Source of the DNA: JBGTCY01 sp041748615
GTDB lineage: Bacteria > Bacteroidota > Bacteroidia > Chitinophagales > CAIOSU01
DNA: 6,709 bases
NCBI GenBank assembly: GCA_041748615.1
Contig: JBGTCY010000218.1
Span: 1 to 6,709, forward strand
Direction of reading: 5' to 3'
The notes beneath the pieces are model-generated. The model did not search any database, was not told the origin of the DNA, and was given only the letters and a program-made list of their open reading frames with translations. The translations under genes and the position numbers were made by a program. Positions 1 to 5,687 of this stretch are shown one piece after another (position 1 is the stretch's first letter; each line of letters starts with the position of its first letter).

Positions 1-112
1 GAATGACTGTCTTATCGCCTGGTATGCTTTACATTCCGGTTACACATTATTTCACAATGATAGAGATTTTGAGGTAATAGCAAAACACACATCGCTTAAA
101 ATTATTTCCTGA
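1..112 (+). CDS. PIN-domain (VapC-like toxin) protein, C-terminal fragment
   Basis: The window opens inside a plus-strand reading frame. Complete codons start at base 2 and encode 36 residues before a TGA at 110-112. The peptide begins NDCLIAWYAL, continues HSGYTLFHND and then RDFEVIA. This matches the last third of a PIN domain: an Asp followed by LIA, an Ala-x-x-x-Gly turn, then a hydrophobic strand leading into an Asp-x-Asp-Phe segment. In VapC-family toxins these acidic residues (here Asp2 and Asp20/Asp22 of the fragment) help bind the metal ions for RNA cleavage. Family knowledge says such genes usually follow a small antitoxin gene, which would lie left of the window and cannot be seen. 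Its stop is 17 bp from the convergent recQ stop. The family call rests on a short fragment; a stand-alone PIN nuclease is the alternative. Confidence 0.7.
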   Translation, partial: NDCLIAWYALHSGYTLFHNDRDFEVIAKHTSLKIIS

Positions 113-129
113 TAATAAATTCCTAAGTA

Positions 130-2064
130 TCACCCCTCCCAAAAAAATTCATTCCCCGCTTTTCTCACTCTTTCGTTTTCAATTAGCCAGCGCAGAGTGT
201 TTACTACTTTTTGTTCGGTGAACGAGCGGATGTTGCTCACCAAAGCATCGAGTCGGCTGCCATCGGGCTGTAAGTATTTTTTGATTTCTTCCACCAAAGC
301 GTCCAACTCAATTTCAGTCATCCCCAACTTGTTGCGTTCGAGGCACACATCGCAAATCCCGCAGCGGTAGTTGTCCGTCTCTCCGAAATAATCGAGCACA
401 TACCGGCTTCTGCAATAACTTTTATTTAACGCGAATTGCAGCATCGCCCGCATTTTGGATTCAAACAACCGTTTCCTGTTTTCAATAAAATCAATATCCA
501 ATTTGAGGTAGCGCGTATCCACCCGCGCTTCAATCAAAGTGAGATGCGGTTTGTCGTTTTGTCTTTCATACACCACGAGATTCGATTTATTCATCAAATC
601 AAGAATTTTTACCACTTCCTGTTTTGAAAGATTGAGCCTGCGGGCAATTTCGGTTTCATTCACCGCCACCATTTCATCAAACAAGCCGATATGCGTGCGC
701 AACAGAAATTTTACAATAGGGTCGCTTGATTTATTTTTAATCTGAAATTTGTAGAGTACTTCTTTATTCACAATGATTTGCAGACGCGGTGGAGAAAACA
801 CTGCTTCACTCACGGTCAGGACTCCCTGCTGCTCCAGCAACCTGAGCGCGTGATGCACTTTTAAAGCATCCAGGTTAAATTTTTTACATAACCCGATTAA
901 ATCAAATTCGTAACTCTCACCTTTTCCTGACCCTTCCGCTAATTGAAAATAATTTCCCAACGCGGTATAGACCAAACGCACATCATTCAATGAGGGAAAA
1001 TTATTCTTTATCCGTTTTTCCGTTTCTATTTTATCAGCAAGATTATAGAGCAGAATTCCAAACGATTTTTTCCCGTCACGCCCCGCCCTGCCTGATTCCT
1101 GGTAATAAGATTCTATATTTTCCGGCAAATCCACATGCACAACGCAACGCACATCAGATTTATCTATCCCCATTCCGAAGGCATTCGTACAAACCATCAC
1201 CCGGATTTCATTTGCTATCCACCTTTCCTGCTTCAGGTTTCTTTGTGCCATTTCAAGTCCCGCGTGATAGTAGTCAGCGGAAATTCCGTTTTTTCTCAGA
1301 AAATCAGCAATTTCTTTTGTTTGTTTTCTGTTGCGCACATACACGATGCCGCACCCGGGTACACGCTTGAAAATATTCACCATCTTGTTCAGCTTGTTCT
1401 CTTCATAGCGCACCACGTAGGCGATATTTTTTCTTTCAAAACTTTGCTGAAAAATATTTTCTCCGGTGAATTGCAGCTTTTCACAAATATCAATTTTCAC
1501 CTCTTTGGTGGCAGTGGCGGTCAATGCCATCACGGGCGCATTTTTCAGCAACGGACGGATTTCCGCGATTTGCAGATAGGGCGGACGAAAGTCGTAGCCC
1601 CACTGCGAGATACAATGCGCTTCATCCACCGCGAGGAGGCTCACGTTCATCTTTTCAATACGCACGCGGGCAATCTCGGTGGTGAGGCGCTCGGGCGAGA
1701 GATACAGGAATTTATACGCGCCATACACGCAGTTATCGAACAGCAAATCAATCTCCCTGCGGCTCATGCCCGAATAGACGGCAACAGCTTTAATCCCGCG
1801 CTTGCGCAGGTTGGTGACCTGGTCTTTCATCAATGCAATCAGTGGGGAAATCACTATGCAAATCCCTTCCTGCATCATTGCGGGCACCTGGTAGCAGATG
1901 GATTTTCCGCCCCCGGTCGGTAGTAATGCGAGGGTGTCCTTACCATTCAAAACAGATTGAATAATATCTTCCTGCAACGGTCGAAAATCGTTGTAGCCCC
2001 AGTATTTTTTGAGGGTTTCGTGGGGGGAGGCGGATGATATGGATGGCTGAATACCCATAAGCAT
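130..2064 (-). CDS. recQ: ATP-dependent DNA helicase RecQ, Bacteroidota long-linker form
   Basis: This is a 644-residue superfamily 2, 3'-5' DNA helicase that unwinds recombination and replication intermediates in the cytoplasm. Visible in order are motif 0 (FRPLQ, residues 27-31), Walker A (LLPTGGGKS, 47-55), DEAH (147-150) with the RecQ aromatic loop CISQWGYDFRP (151-161), motif III (ALTATAT, 180-186), motif V (FGMGIDK, 296-302) and motif VI (QESGRAGRDG, 322-331). A zinc site follows at Cys551, 568, 571 and 574, with the same C-x16-C-x2-C-x2-C spacing as in E. coli RecQ. About 200 residues separate the helicase core from this zinc site, far more than in E. coli; I associate this layout with one of the RecQ types of Bacteroidota. 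A short winged-helix-like tail ends the protein and no HRDC domain is apparent. The ATG directly follows the lolD stop (TAAATG), suggesting translational coupling. A second in-frame ATG two codons on is a possible start. Confidence 0.95.
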   Translation of the reverse strand: MLMGIQPSISSASPHETLKKYWGYNDFRPLQEDIIQSVLNGKDTLALLPTGGGKSICYQVPAMMQEGICIVISPLIALMKDQVTNLRKRGIKAVAVYSGMSRREIDLLFDNCVYGAYKFLYLSPERLTTEIARVRIEKMNVSLLAVDEAHCISQWGYDFRPPYLQIAEIRPLLKNAPVMALTATATKEVKIDICEKLQFTGENIFQQSFERKNIAYVVRYEENKLNKMVNIFKRVPGCGIVYVRNRKQTKEIADFLRKNGISADYYHAGLEMAQRNLKQERWIANEIRVMVCTNAFGMGIDKSDVRCVVHVDLPENIESYYQESGRAGRDGKKSFGILLYNLADKIETEKRIKNNFPSLNDVRLVYTALGNYFQLAEGSGKGESYEFDLIGLCKKFNLDALKVHHALRLLEQQGVLTVSEAVFSPPRLQIIVNKEVLYKFQIKNKSSDPIVKFLLRTHIGLFDEMVAVNETEIARRLNLSKQEVVKILDLMNKSNLVVYERQNDKPHLTLIEARVDTRYLKLDIDFIENRKRLFESKMRAMLQFALNKSYCRSRYVLDYFGETDNYRCGICDVCLERNKLGMTEIELDALVEEIKKYLQPDGSRLDALVSNIRSFTEQKVVNTLRWLIENERVRKAGNEFFWEG

Positions 2065-2721
2065 TTATGAAACGATTTTCCCATCCTTCATCACCAACTT
2101 CCTGTCCGCCATGTCCGCCAGTTCCCGGTTGTGGGTGACGATGACGAAGGTTTGTCCTAATTCTTTACGGAGTTCGAAAAAGAGGTTGTGGAGGTCGCGG
2201 GAGTTGTCGGAGTCGAGGTTGCCGGAGGGTTCGTCAGCGAGCACTACTGCGGGATTGTTCATGAGCGCCCTTGCTACAGCTACGCGTTGCTGTTCGCCTC
2301 CCGACAGTTCGGACGGTTTGTGTTCGAGGCGTTCGCTCAGTCCTAATCTTTTCAAAAGAGCAATGGCTTTTTCACGCGCCTCGCTGCGGTTTTTCCTGCC
2401 GATTAATGCGGGGATTTGTACATTTTCCAAAGCGGTGAACTCCGGCAGCAGGTGATGAAACTGAAACACGAAACCGATTTTATCATTGCGAAACCGCGCC
2501 ATTTCCTTGCCGCCCATCATGCTGATGTTTTTTTCAGCAATCAAAACACTGCCGCTGTCAGCCGTGTCGAGCGTGCCGAGAATATGCAGCAGCGTACTTT
2601 TCCCCGCGCCCGAAGCGCCCACGATGGATACGATTTCGCCCGCCTTGATTTGCAGGTCAATCCCTTTGAGCACTTGCAGCGAGCCGTAGGATTTTTGAAT
2701 GTTTTTTGTTTCTAAAAGCAT
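2065..2721 (-). CDS. lolD: LolD-type ABC transporter ATP-binding protein (lipoprotein release)
   Basis: This 218-residue ABC ATPase has every hallmark in place: Walker A GASGAGKS (35-42), Q-loop Gln87, signature LSGGEQ (139-144), Walker B VVLADEP (159-165) with the D-loop region GNLD, and the H-loop His197. The segment FQFHHLLPEFTALENV (86-101) is typical of LolD. LolD powers the LolCDE complex, which extracts lipoproteins from the outer face of the inner membrane and hands them to LolA. The membrane partners LolC/LolE are not in this window; in Bacteroidota they are often encoded elsewhere. MacB-type or FtsE-type ATPases are the alternatives, but the Q-loop text favours LolD. It is immediately upstream of recQ with zero spacing, so the two are probably co-transcribed. 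The thioredoxin-like lipoprotein gene lies 66 bp upstream on the same strand. Length is normal for the family. Confidence 0.9.
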   Translation of the reverse strand: MLLETKNIQKSYGSLQVLKGIDLQIKAGEIVSIVGASGAGKSTLLHILGTLDTADSGSVLIAEKNISMMGGKEMARFRNDKIGFVFQFHHLLPEFTALENVQIPALIGRKNRSEAREKAIALLKRLGLSERLEHKPSELSGGEQQRVAVARALMNNPAVVLADEPSGNLDSDNSRDLHNLFFELRKELGQTFVIVTHNRELADMADRKLVMKDGKIVS

Positions 2722-2776
2722 GGATTGTAAAAATTGCCGGAAGTGAATATAGGGATTTCCTGATTTTCCGGGATTA

Positions 2777-2784
2777 CAAAGATG
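2777..2784 (-). promoter_or_regulatory. Possible -7 box for lolD-recQ
   Basis: Read on the minus strand this is CATCTTTG, a 7/8 match to the Bacteroidota -7 consensus TAnnTTTG. It lies between the stop of the thioredoxin-like gene and the lolD start, about 55 bases upstream of that ATG. I see no convincing -33 TTTG at the expected distance. It would allow lolD-recQ to be expressed independently of the upstream gene. Weak evidence. Confidence 0.25.
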
Positions 2785-2787
2785 AGG

Positions 2788-3270
2788 TTAATTGTATTCC
2801 GAAATGATTTTACATAAATCCGCTTCCAGCGAAACCGCAGGCGTTTCTACAATCCTGCCGATTTCATTACCGTTTTTATTCAGCACAATAAAAGTCGGAA
2901 CATATTCGATTTGATATTGTGTTTCCAACCCTTTGCCGCCTTTTTTCTGCCGGTCGAGAAAAATCAGTTTTGAAACAGGCAGGTTCAGGCTGTCGGCAAT
3001 TTTGAAAAAAGCAGGTGCATGTTCCCGGCTATCGCTGCACCATGTTCCGAGAAAAACAAGGTATTCCAAATCTTTCAGCTTTGCGGCACACGGTTGTAAT
3101 GTGGTAGAATCTATCCTGTATTTTTCATAACCTGCCTCATACCACGTCTGGTTTTGGTTCTTATTTAAAACTTTGCAGTCGAAAACACCGGTCAGGATTT
3201 TATGATGGCAGGAAAAAAAGAAAAGGAATGCACATAACAGGCATGAATACAATACAATAATTTTGCTCAT
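2788..3270 (-). CDS. Thioredoxin-like lipoprotein with a WCSDS (single-Cys) active site
   Basis: This is a 160-residue protein from the ATG at 3270; the codon just before it, TTG at 3273, is in frame but a less likely start. Residues 1-21 form a lipoprotein-type signal peptide: a lysine, a hydrophobic stretch, then FFFSC with Cys21 as the presumed lipidated residue. A thioredoxin fold follows: strand YLVFLGTW, active site WCSDS (Cys78, with Ser where thioredoxin has its second Cys), helix HAPAFFKIAD, and the cis-proline loop YVPTFIVL (Pro125). Many TlpA/ResA-like reductases act in the periplasm. With only one active-site Cys this protein cannot do ordinary dithiol exchange by that motif alone, so a monothiol, isomerase-like, binding or scaffolding role is inferred. 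Other cysteines (32, 61, 153) might substitute. It is divergent from the small DUF5522-type gene, and lolD follows 66 bp downstream. No specific substrate can be named. Confidence 0.8.
   Translation of the reverse strand: MSKIIVLYSCLLCAFLFFFSCHHKILTGVFDCKVLNKNQNQTWYEAGYEKYRIDSTTLQPCAAKLKDLEYLVFLGTWCSDSREHAPAFFKIADSLNLPVSKLIFLDRQKKGGKGLETQYQIEYVPTFIVLNKNGNEIGRIVETPAVSLEADLCKIISEYN
3258..3265 (+). promoter_or_regulatory. Candidate -7 box for the DUF5522-type gene
   Basis: TAATTTTG is an exact match to TAnnTTTG and ends 20 bases before the ATG at 3286, implying a very short leader. The box lies inside the first codons of the divergent lipoprotein gene, as it must given the 15-bp gap between the two starts. 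No clear -33 TTTG is seen at about 19-21 bases upstream, so this is suggestive only. Confidence 0.35.
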
Positions 3271-3285
3271 CAATATTTTTTTAAA

Positions 3286-3465
3286 ATGCCCAAAAAACTT
3301 ATTCCCGGAGAAGACTATTATTTCAATCAGGAAGGCAAATTAGTCTTCACCGAAAAATATCACCTCAAGCGCGGTACTTGTTGCCAAAGCGGATGTTTGC
3401 ATTGTCCGTATGGATTTAAGAAGGATGATTTTCAAGCATCGAATGATTTTCTCCAGAAAAAATAA
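3286..3465 (+). CDS. Small Cys-rich DUF5522-type protein (59 aa)
   Basis: This short frame runs from ATG at 3286 to TAA at 3463-3465 and encodes 59 residues. It begins MPKKLIPGEDYYFNQEGK, followed by the conserved segment LVFTEKYHLKRG (19-30). A cysteine cluster comes next, TCCQSGCLHCPYGF (31-44), with Cys32, Cys33, Cys37 and Cys40. The order FTExYHLxRGxCCxxxCxHCPYGF is what I recognise as the DUF5522 family, common as stand-alone small proteins in Bacteroidota; from memory a similar segment occurs in some eukaryotic proteins. Function is unknown. The CC-x3-C-x2-CP pattern suggests metal or Fe-S binding, or a redox role, but that is inference. There is no signal peptide, so it is probably cytoplasmic. 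It is divergent from the thioredoxin-like lipoprotein gene with 15 bp between start codons. There is no Shine-Dalgarno; the ATG is preceded by an A/T run. Confidence 0.88.
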   Translation: MPKKLIPGEDYYFNQEGKLVFTEKYHLKRGTCCQSGCLHCPYGFKKDDFQASNDFLQKK

Positions 3466-3504
3466 GTGAGAATAAGAAATTCAGAATATGCTCATAAATA
3501 ATGT

Positions 3505-3531
3505 TTTCAAAATAACATTCACATTTTGAAA
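3505..3531. repeat. Inverted repeat / weak hairpin after the DUF5522-type gene
   Basis: A 9-bp perfect stem, TTTCAAAAT (3505-3513) and ATTTTGAAA (3523-3531), encloses a 9-base loop, 40 bases after the stop codon. It could contribute to 3'-end formation of the DUF5522-type transcript. The stem is A/T-rich and no T-run follows, so it is not a canonical intrinsic terminator. Confidence 0.35.
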
Positions 3532-3541
3532 CCCACAATAG

Positions 3542-3557
3542 TAGATATTAGACTTTA
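3542..3557 (+). repeat. 16-bp fragment of the sufB-leader repeat
   Basis: TAGATATTAGACTTTA here is identical to 5586-5601, within the phased 14-bp repeat block in front of sufB. The flanking bases are also similar (AATAG here, TAGT there). It lacks the inverted partner found at the sufB copy, so it looks like a solo or decayed copy. Confidence 0.6.
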
Positions 3558-3714
3558 TATATTATATTTATTTAAATTCAAAAACAAGGGAAATACCACT
3601 TCCAAATGGCCCTGACAGAACTCTAAAAAAAGCCGTGTAAAAATTTTGAGCGAATTTCTTAAATTGGCAACAATTATATTTTTAAAATCAAACTATATCA
3701 TAATATATTTATTT

Positions 3715-3722
3715 TATCTTTG
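3715..3722 (+). promoter_or_regulatory. Bacteroidota -7 promoter box for the LiaF-like gene
   Basis: TATCTTTG matches TAnnTTTG exactly and is followed by CAGTAAAA after an A/T-rich stretch. Transcription would begin around 3728-3730, giving a leader of about 70 bases to the ATG at 3800. A -33 TTTG is not evident at the usual distance, though that element is the more variable one. Confidence 0.55.
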
Positions 3723-3799
3723 CAGTAAAAGCGCCACTCATCTCCATCATAAACAGAACATTGTTAGTTATCTAAACGGATTAAATATTGACAGCAAAC

Positions 3800-4351
3800 A
3801 TGTCTAAACAAAATAAAAGAGTTATGGAATTATTTTCATCTGCCGTTTTCTGGGGCATCATCATTATCCTCATCGGCTTAAGCCTGATATTCAAAGAAGT
3901 GTTTCAGTTTTCGATACCCGTAGTTCGTATTCTCTTCGGATTATTCTTTATCTGGCTGGGATTTAAAGTCATTTTTGGAATTAAATTCAAGAGTGCGGAA
4001 AATCAGTCGCTGTTCAACAGCTCGCCTTTGATAAATTACAATGTAGAGCAAAAAGAATACAACACCTTATTTGGAAACTCGACTTTTGACTTGAGAGATT
4101 TAACTATATCGGGTGAAAATAAAAAAGTGGAGGTCAACGTAATTTTCGGTAACGGTAAAATCCTGCTTGATAAGACTACGCCTGTCAAATACAAAATGAG
4201 TACAGCATTCGGAACGGCTGTATCACCGGGCAATAGCGTGAACGGCTTCGGAGAAAACACATGGAAGTCGCCCGGCTTTGATGAAAATTCACCACATCTG
4301 ACCATCAAGGGCAGCGCGGTGTTCGGGAGGTTGGAATTGGAGCAAAAATGA
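3800..4351 (+). CDS. LiaF-like membrane protein (DUF5668-type N-terminus plus LiaF-like C-terminal domain)
   Basis: This is a 183-residue protein from the ATG at 3800; an in-frame TTG at 3788 would add four residues but is less likely. A short basic N-terminus leads to two hydrophobic helices at about 14-33 (FWGIIIILIGLSLIF) and 39-60 (IPVVRILFGLFFIWLGF), with a tight turn between. This is the layout of the LiaF/DUF5668 transmembrane region. Residues 85-181 form a beta-rich domain with repeated Phe-Gly turns (TLFGNSTFDL, NVIFGNGKILL, STAFGTAVSP, SAVFGRLEL), as in the C-terminal domain of LiaF and the 'cell wall-active antibiotics response' family. In Firmicutes LiaF inhibits the LiaRS envelope-stress system; no kinase or regulator is next to it here, so a role in envelope stress is inference from the family. 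It appears to be a single-gene unit with its own promoter at 3715-3722. Confidence 0.8.
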   Translation: MSKQNKRVMELFSSAVFWGIIIILIGLSLIFKEVFQFSIPVVRILFGLFFIWLGFKVIFGIKFKSAENQSLFNSSPLINYNVEQKEYNTLFGNSTFDLRDLTISGENKKVEVNVIFGNGKILLDKTTPVKYKMSTAFGTAVSPGNSVNGFGENTWKSPGFDENSPHLTIKGSAVFGRLELEQK

Positions 4352-4567
4352 ATATACAACGTTACGTCAGCGAGTTAAAACCGAGATTTTGGTGTAACCA
4401 AATTGCACGCCACACAAAAAGGCAGCTCTCCCGTGAGCGAATTCGATGGAACTTAATTGCCCACTTATTTGGCTCGACTATACCCCCGCAACTCTGTATT
4501 TAGAAAAATATGTTATTTTCATTAAGAAGTTGGTATAGGATGTATAACCCTTTAAATCCGGTTCCTT

Positions 4568-5416
4568 ATGAAATACTCCATCCTGCTTTTTTCCCTGCTT
4601 GCTTTTTGCTGTATTGCGAAAGGACAGAATTTGATTTTAAACCCTTCTTTTCAAACTCCTGATAACCGGCTTGATTGTAGTCATTGGTATGACTTTAACG
4701 GAAAAGAACTGACAGATTTCTGTGACACTTCTTCCTATTGGTATAATTATAGAGACATCAGTTTTGAATTCGATACACTCTCTCCCTCTGGAAATTATAT
4801 CATGACTATCAGAGGACAATATCAGTGTGAATTATTTGCAGAAACTTACATAACCGGGTTAAAAGGAATAAATATATATGAACTGACATTCTGGATGAAG
4901 TCTTTTATCGGTATCGTATATATAGGAACAGGAACGCAAGATAATTTTATAGCAAGCAAAAATATTACTGAGGTGTCCTATGAATGGAAGGAGTATTCGA
5001 TGACTGATACAATTGTTTCATTTCTAACAGATACTATAACTGTTCGTTTCGCTAACATAGCGGCTGATTTTTGCAACTGTAAAACAAGTATAGATTTAAT
5101 TGAACTAAAGGTCACCAATATTACACATCTGAATGAAATTGAAATGGATGAAAAGTCAGTTTTTGATAAGCTGATTTTTTACCCCAATCCGGTATCTGAT
5201 ATTATTAATTTCAGGATGCCTTTTCACAAAGATGCAGTTGAAGAAATCAAAATTTACAATACGAATGGGGAAAAGGTCATGGAAATCCAGGACGTGAGTT
5301 TTCTAAATGTTACTCACCTTCCGGCTGGAATATACTATTACGAAGCGGTGATGAATAAATCCGGCATAGAACCAACTCAACTACACATTTCAAGAGGGAA
5401 ATTTTTGAAAAATTGA
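4568..5416 (+). CDS. Secreted T9SS type A sorting-domain protein, function unknown
   Basis: This 282-residue protein has a Sec signal peptide, residues 1-19 (MKYSILLFSLLAFCCIAKG), with likely cleavage before Gln20. The mature start NLILNPSFQT resembles the first strand of galactose-binding or carbohydrate-binding beta-sandwich domains, which often begin 'N-x-x-x-N-(G/P)-S-F'. Residues 20-185 are probably one such sandwich with several cysteines (37, 52, 87, 169, 171), but I do not recognise a named family. Residues about 200-282 are a type IX secretion C-terminal domain: FYPNPVSD (204-211), IKIYNTNGEKV (227-237), HLPAGIYYYE (250-259) and the terminal GKFLKN. The protein is therefore expected to cross the outer membrane by the Por system and be attached to the surface or released. 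The gene is visibly more A/T-rich than recQ, lolD and sufB, in keeping with an accessory gene. No exact TAnnTTTG box was found upstream. Confidence 0.85.
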   Translation: MKYSILLFSLLAFCCIAKGQNLILNPSFQTPDNRLDCSHWYDFNGKELTDFCDTSSYWYNYRDISFEFDTLSPSGNYIMTIRGQYQCELFAETYITGLKGINIYELTFWMKSFIGIVYIGTGTQDNFIASKNITEVSYEWKEYSMTDTIVSFLTDTITVRFANIAADFCNCKTSIDLIELKVTNITHLNEIEMDEKSVFDKLIFYPNPVSDIINFRMPFHKDAVEEIKIYNTNGEKVMEIQDVSFLNVTHLPAGIYYYEAVMNKSGIEPTQLHISRGKFLKN

Positions 5417-5417
5417 A

Positions 5418-5440
5418 TTTTGGAATGCTTCTCTCCAAAA
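5418..5440 (+). terminator. Possible terminator hairpin after the T9SS cargo gene
   Basis: A perfect 7-bp stem, TTTTGGA (5418-5424) and TCCAAAA (5434-5440), with a 9-base loop starts one base after the TGA. Its position just past the stop suits 3'-end formation or mRNA stabilisation. No T-run follows, so Rho-independent termination is uncertain. Confidence 0.35.
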
Positions 5441-5522
5441 CAGTCCTATATCGGGCACTTTCCCCCTTCTAATAAAAAAACAAATGTCAGATTGTACTGT
5501 TTACCCCAAAATCCTTTTTTAG

Positions 5523-5535
5523 ATTTAGTCTAAAT
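5523..5535. promoter_or_regulatory. Palindromic candidate operator upstream of sufB
   Basis: ATTTAG-T-CTAAAT is a perfect 6+1+6 palindrome placed 4 bases upstream of a TAnnTTTG box, in the spacer between the -33 and -7 positions, where a bound repressor would block RNA polymerase. A further TTTAG begins at 5518, so TTTAG occurs twice in tandem before CTAAA. TTTAG/CTAAA half-sites are reminiscent of DtxR/MntR-family metalloregulator boxes, and iron control would suit a suf operon. Assignment to any regulator is inference; no regulator gene is in the window. Confidence 0.45.
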
Positions 5536-5539
5536 AAGC

Positions 5540-5547
5540 TATTTTTG
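5540..5547 (+). promoter_or_regulatory. Candidate -7 promoter box for sufB
   Basis: TATTTTTG matches TAnnTTTG exactly. A start of transcription near 5553 would give a leader of roughly 135 bases that contains the whole phased repeat block. The -33 position holds a T-run (5515-5520) rather than TTTG. Confidence 0.5.
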
Positions 5548-5565
5548 AACCTGAAAATACCTATG

Positions 5566-5686
5566 AGTAGTTAGGTTTTAGTAGTTAGATATTAGACTTT
5601 AGATTTTAGTAGTTAGACTTTTTGTCGCATTTCTAATATCTAAATCCAATACCTAAAAATCTAAAATCTGCAATCTAATATCTAAC
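5566..5686. repeat. Phased 14-bp repeat block: four direct then four inverted units, abutting the sufB start
   Basis: Four degenerate 14-bp direct units run without gaps: AGTAGTTAGGTTTT (5566), AGTAGTTAGATATT (5580), AGACTTTAGATTTT (5594) and AGTAGTTAGACTTT (5608). After a 13-base spacer containing the only G/C-bearing stretch (TTGTCGCATT, 5622-5631), inverted 14-base units follow from 5635, 5649, 5663 and 5677; the last runs into the ATG at 5688. The longest exact arms are 5584-5596 with 5674-5686 (13 bp) and 5601-5609 with 5661-5669 (9 bp), separated by a 4x4 internal loop. As RNA this could fold into a long hairpin ending one base before the start codon. Confidence 0.75.
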
Positions 5687-5687
5687 C

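Larger units (their letters stand above)
3466..3799. other. AT-rich intergenic region, 334 bases
   Basis: No gene is visible here on either strand. The region holds an AT-rich hairpin near the end of the DUF5522-type gene (3505-3531), a 16-bp fragment (3542-3557) of the repeat found upstream of sufB, a long A/T-dominated tract at about 3541-3580 and 3660-3720, and the promoter of the LiaF-like gene (3715-3722). The last 70 bases or so are the likely 5' leader of that gene and show no strong fold by eye. Confidence 0.6.

Noticed and set aside
1135..1923. 262-codon plus-strand open frame antisense to recQ
   Set aside because: It lies wholly within recQ, whose helicase motifs are intact. The translation is rich in His, Phe and Ile with no recognisable domain, as expected for the complement of a coding sequence.
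2065..3270. The lipoprotein, lolD and recQ as a functional transport/repair operon
   Set aside because: Strand and spacing allow co-transcription, but the products belong to unrelated processes and the LolC/E partners are absent, so no joint function is claimed.
3271..3273. TTG start for the thioredoxin-like gene, one codon upstream
   Set aside because: The adjacent ATG at 3270 is a normal start and gives a good lipoprotein signal peptide.
3788..3799. TTG start for the LiaF-like gene
   Set aside because: It would add only four residues; the ATG at 3800 begins the basic N-terminus before the first membrane helix and is the simpler choice.
4352..4460. Integron attC-like site after the LiaF-like gene (ACAAC/GTTA near 4356-4364, dyads downstream)
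   Set aside because: No full match to the GTTRRRY and RYYYAAC core boxes with properly paired inner arms, and no integrase or cassette array in the window.
5566..5686. CRISPR-like array in the sufB leader
   Set aside because: The repeat unit is only 14 bp, degenerate and contiguous with no spacers, and the second half is inverted. There are no cas genes.
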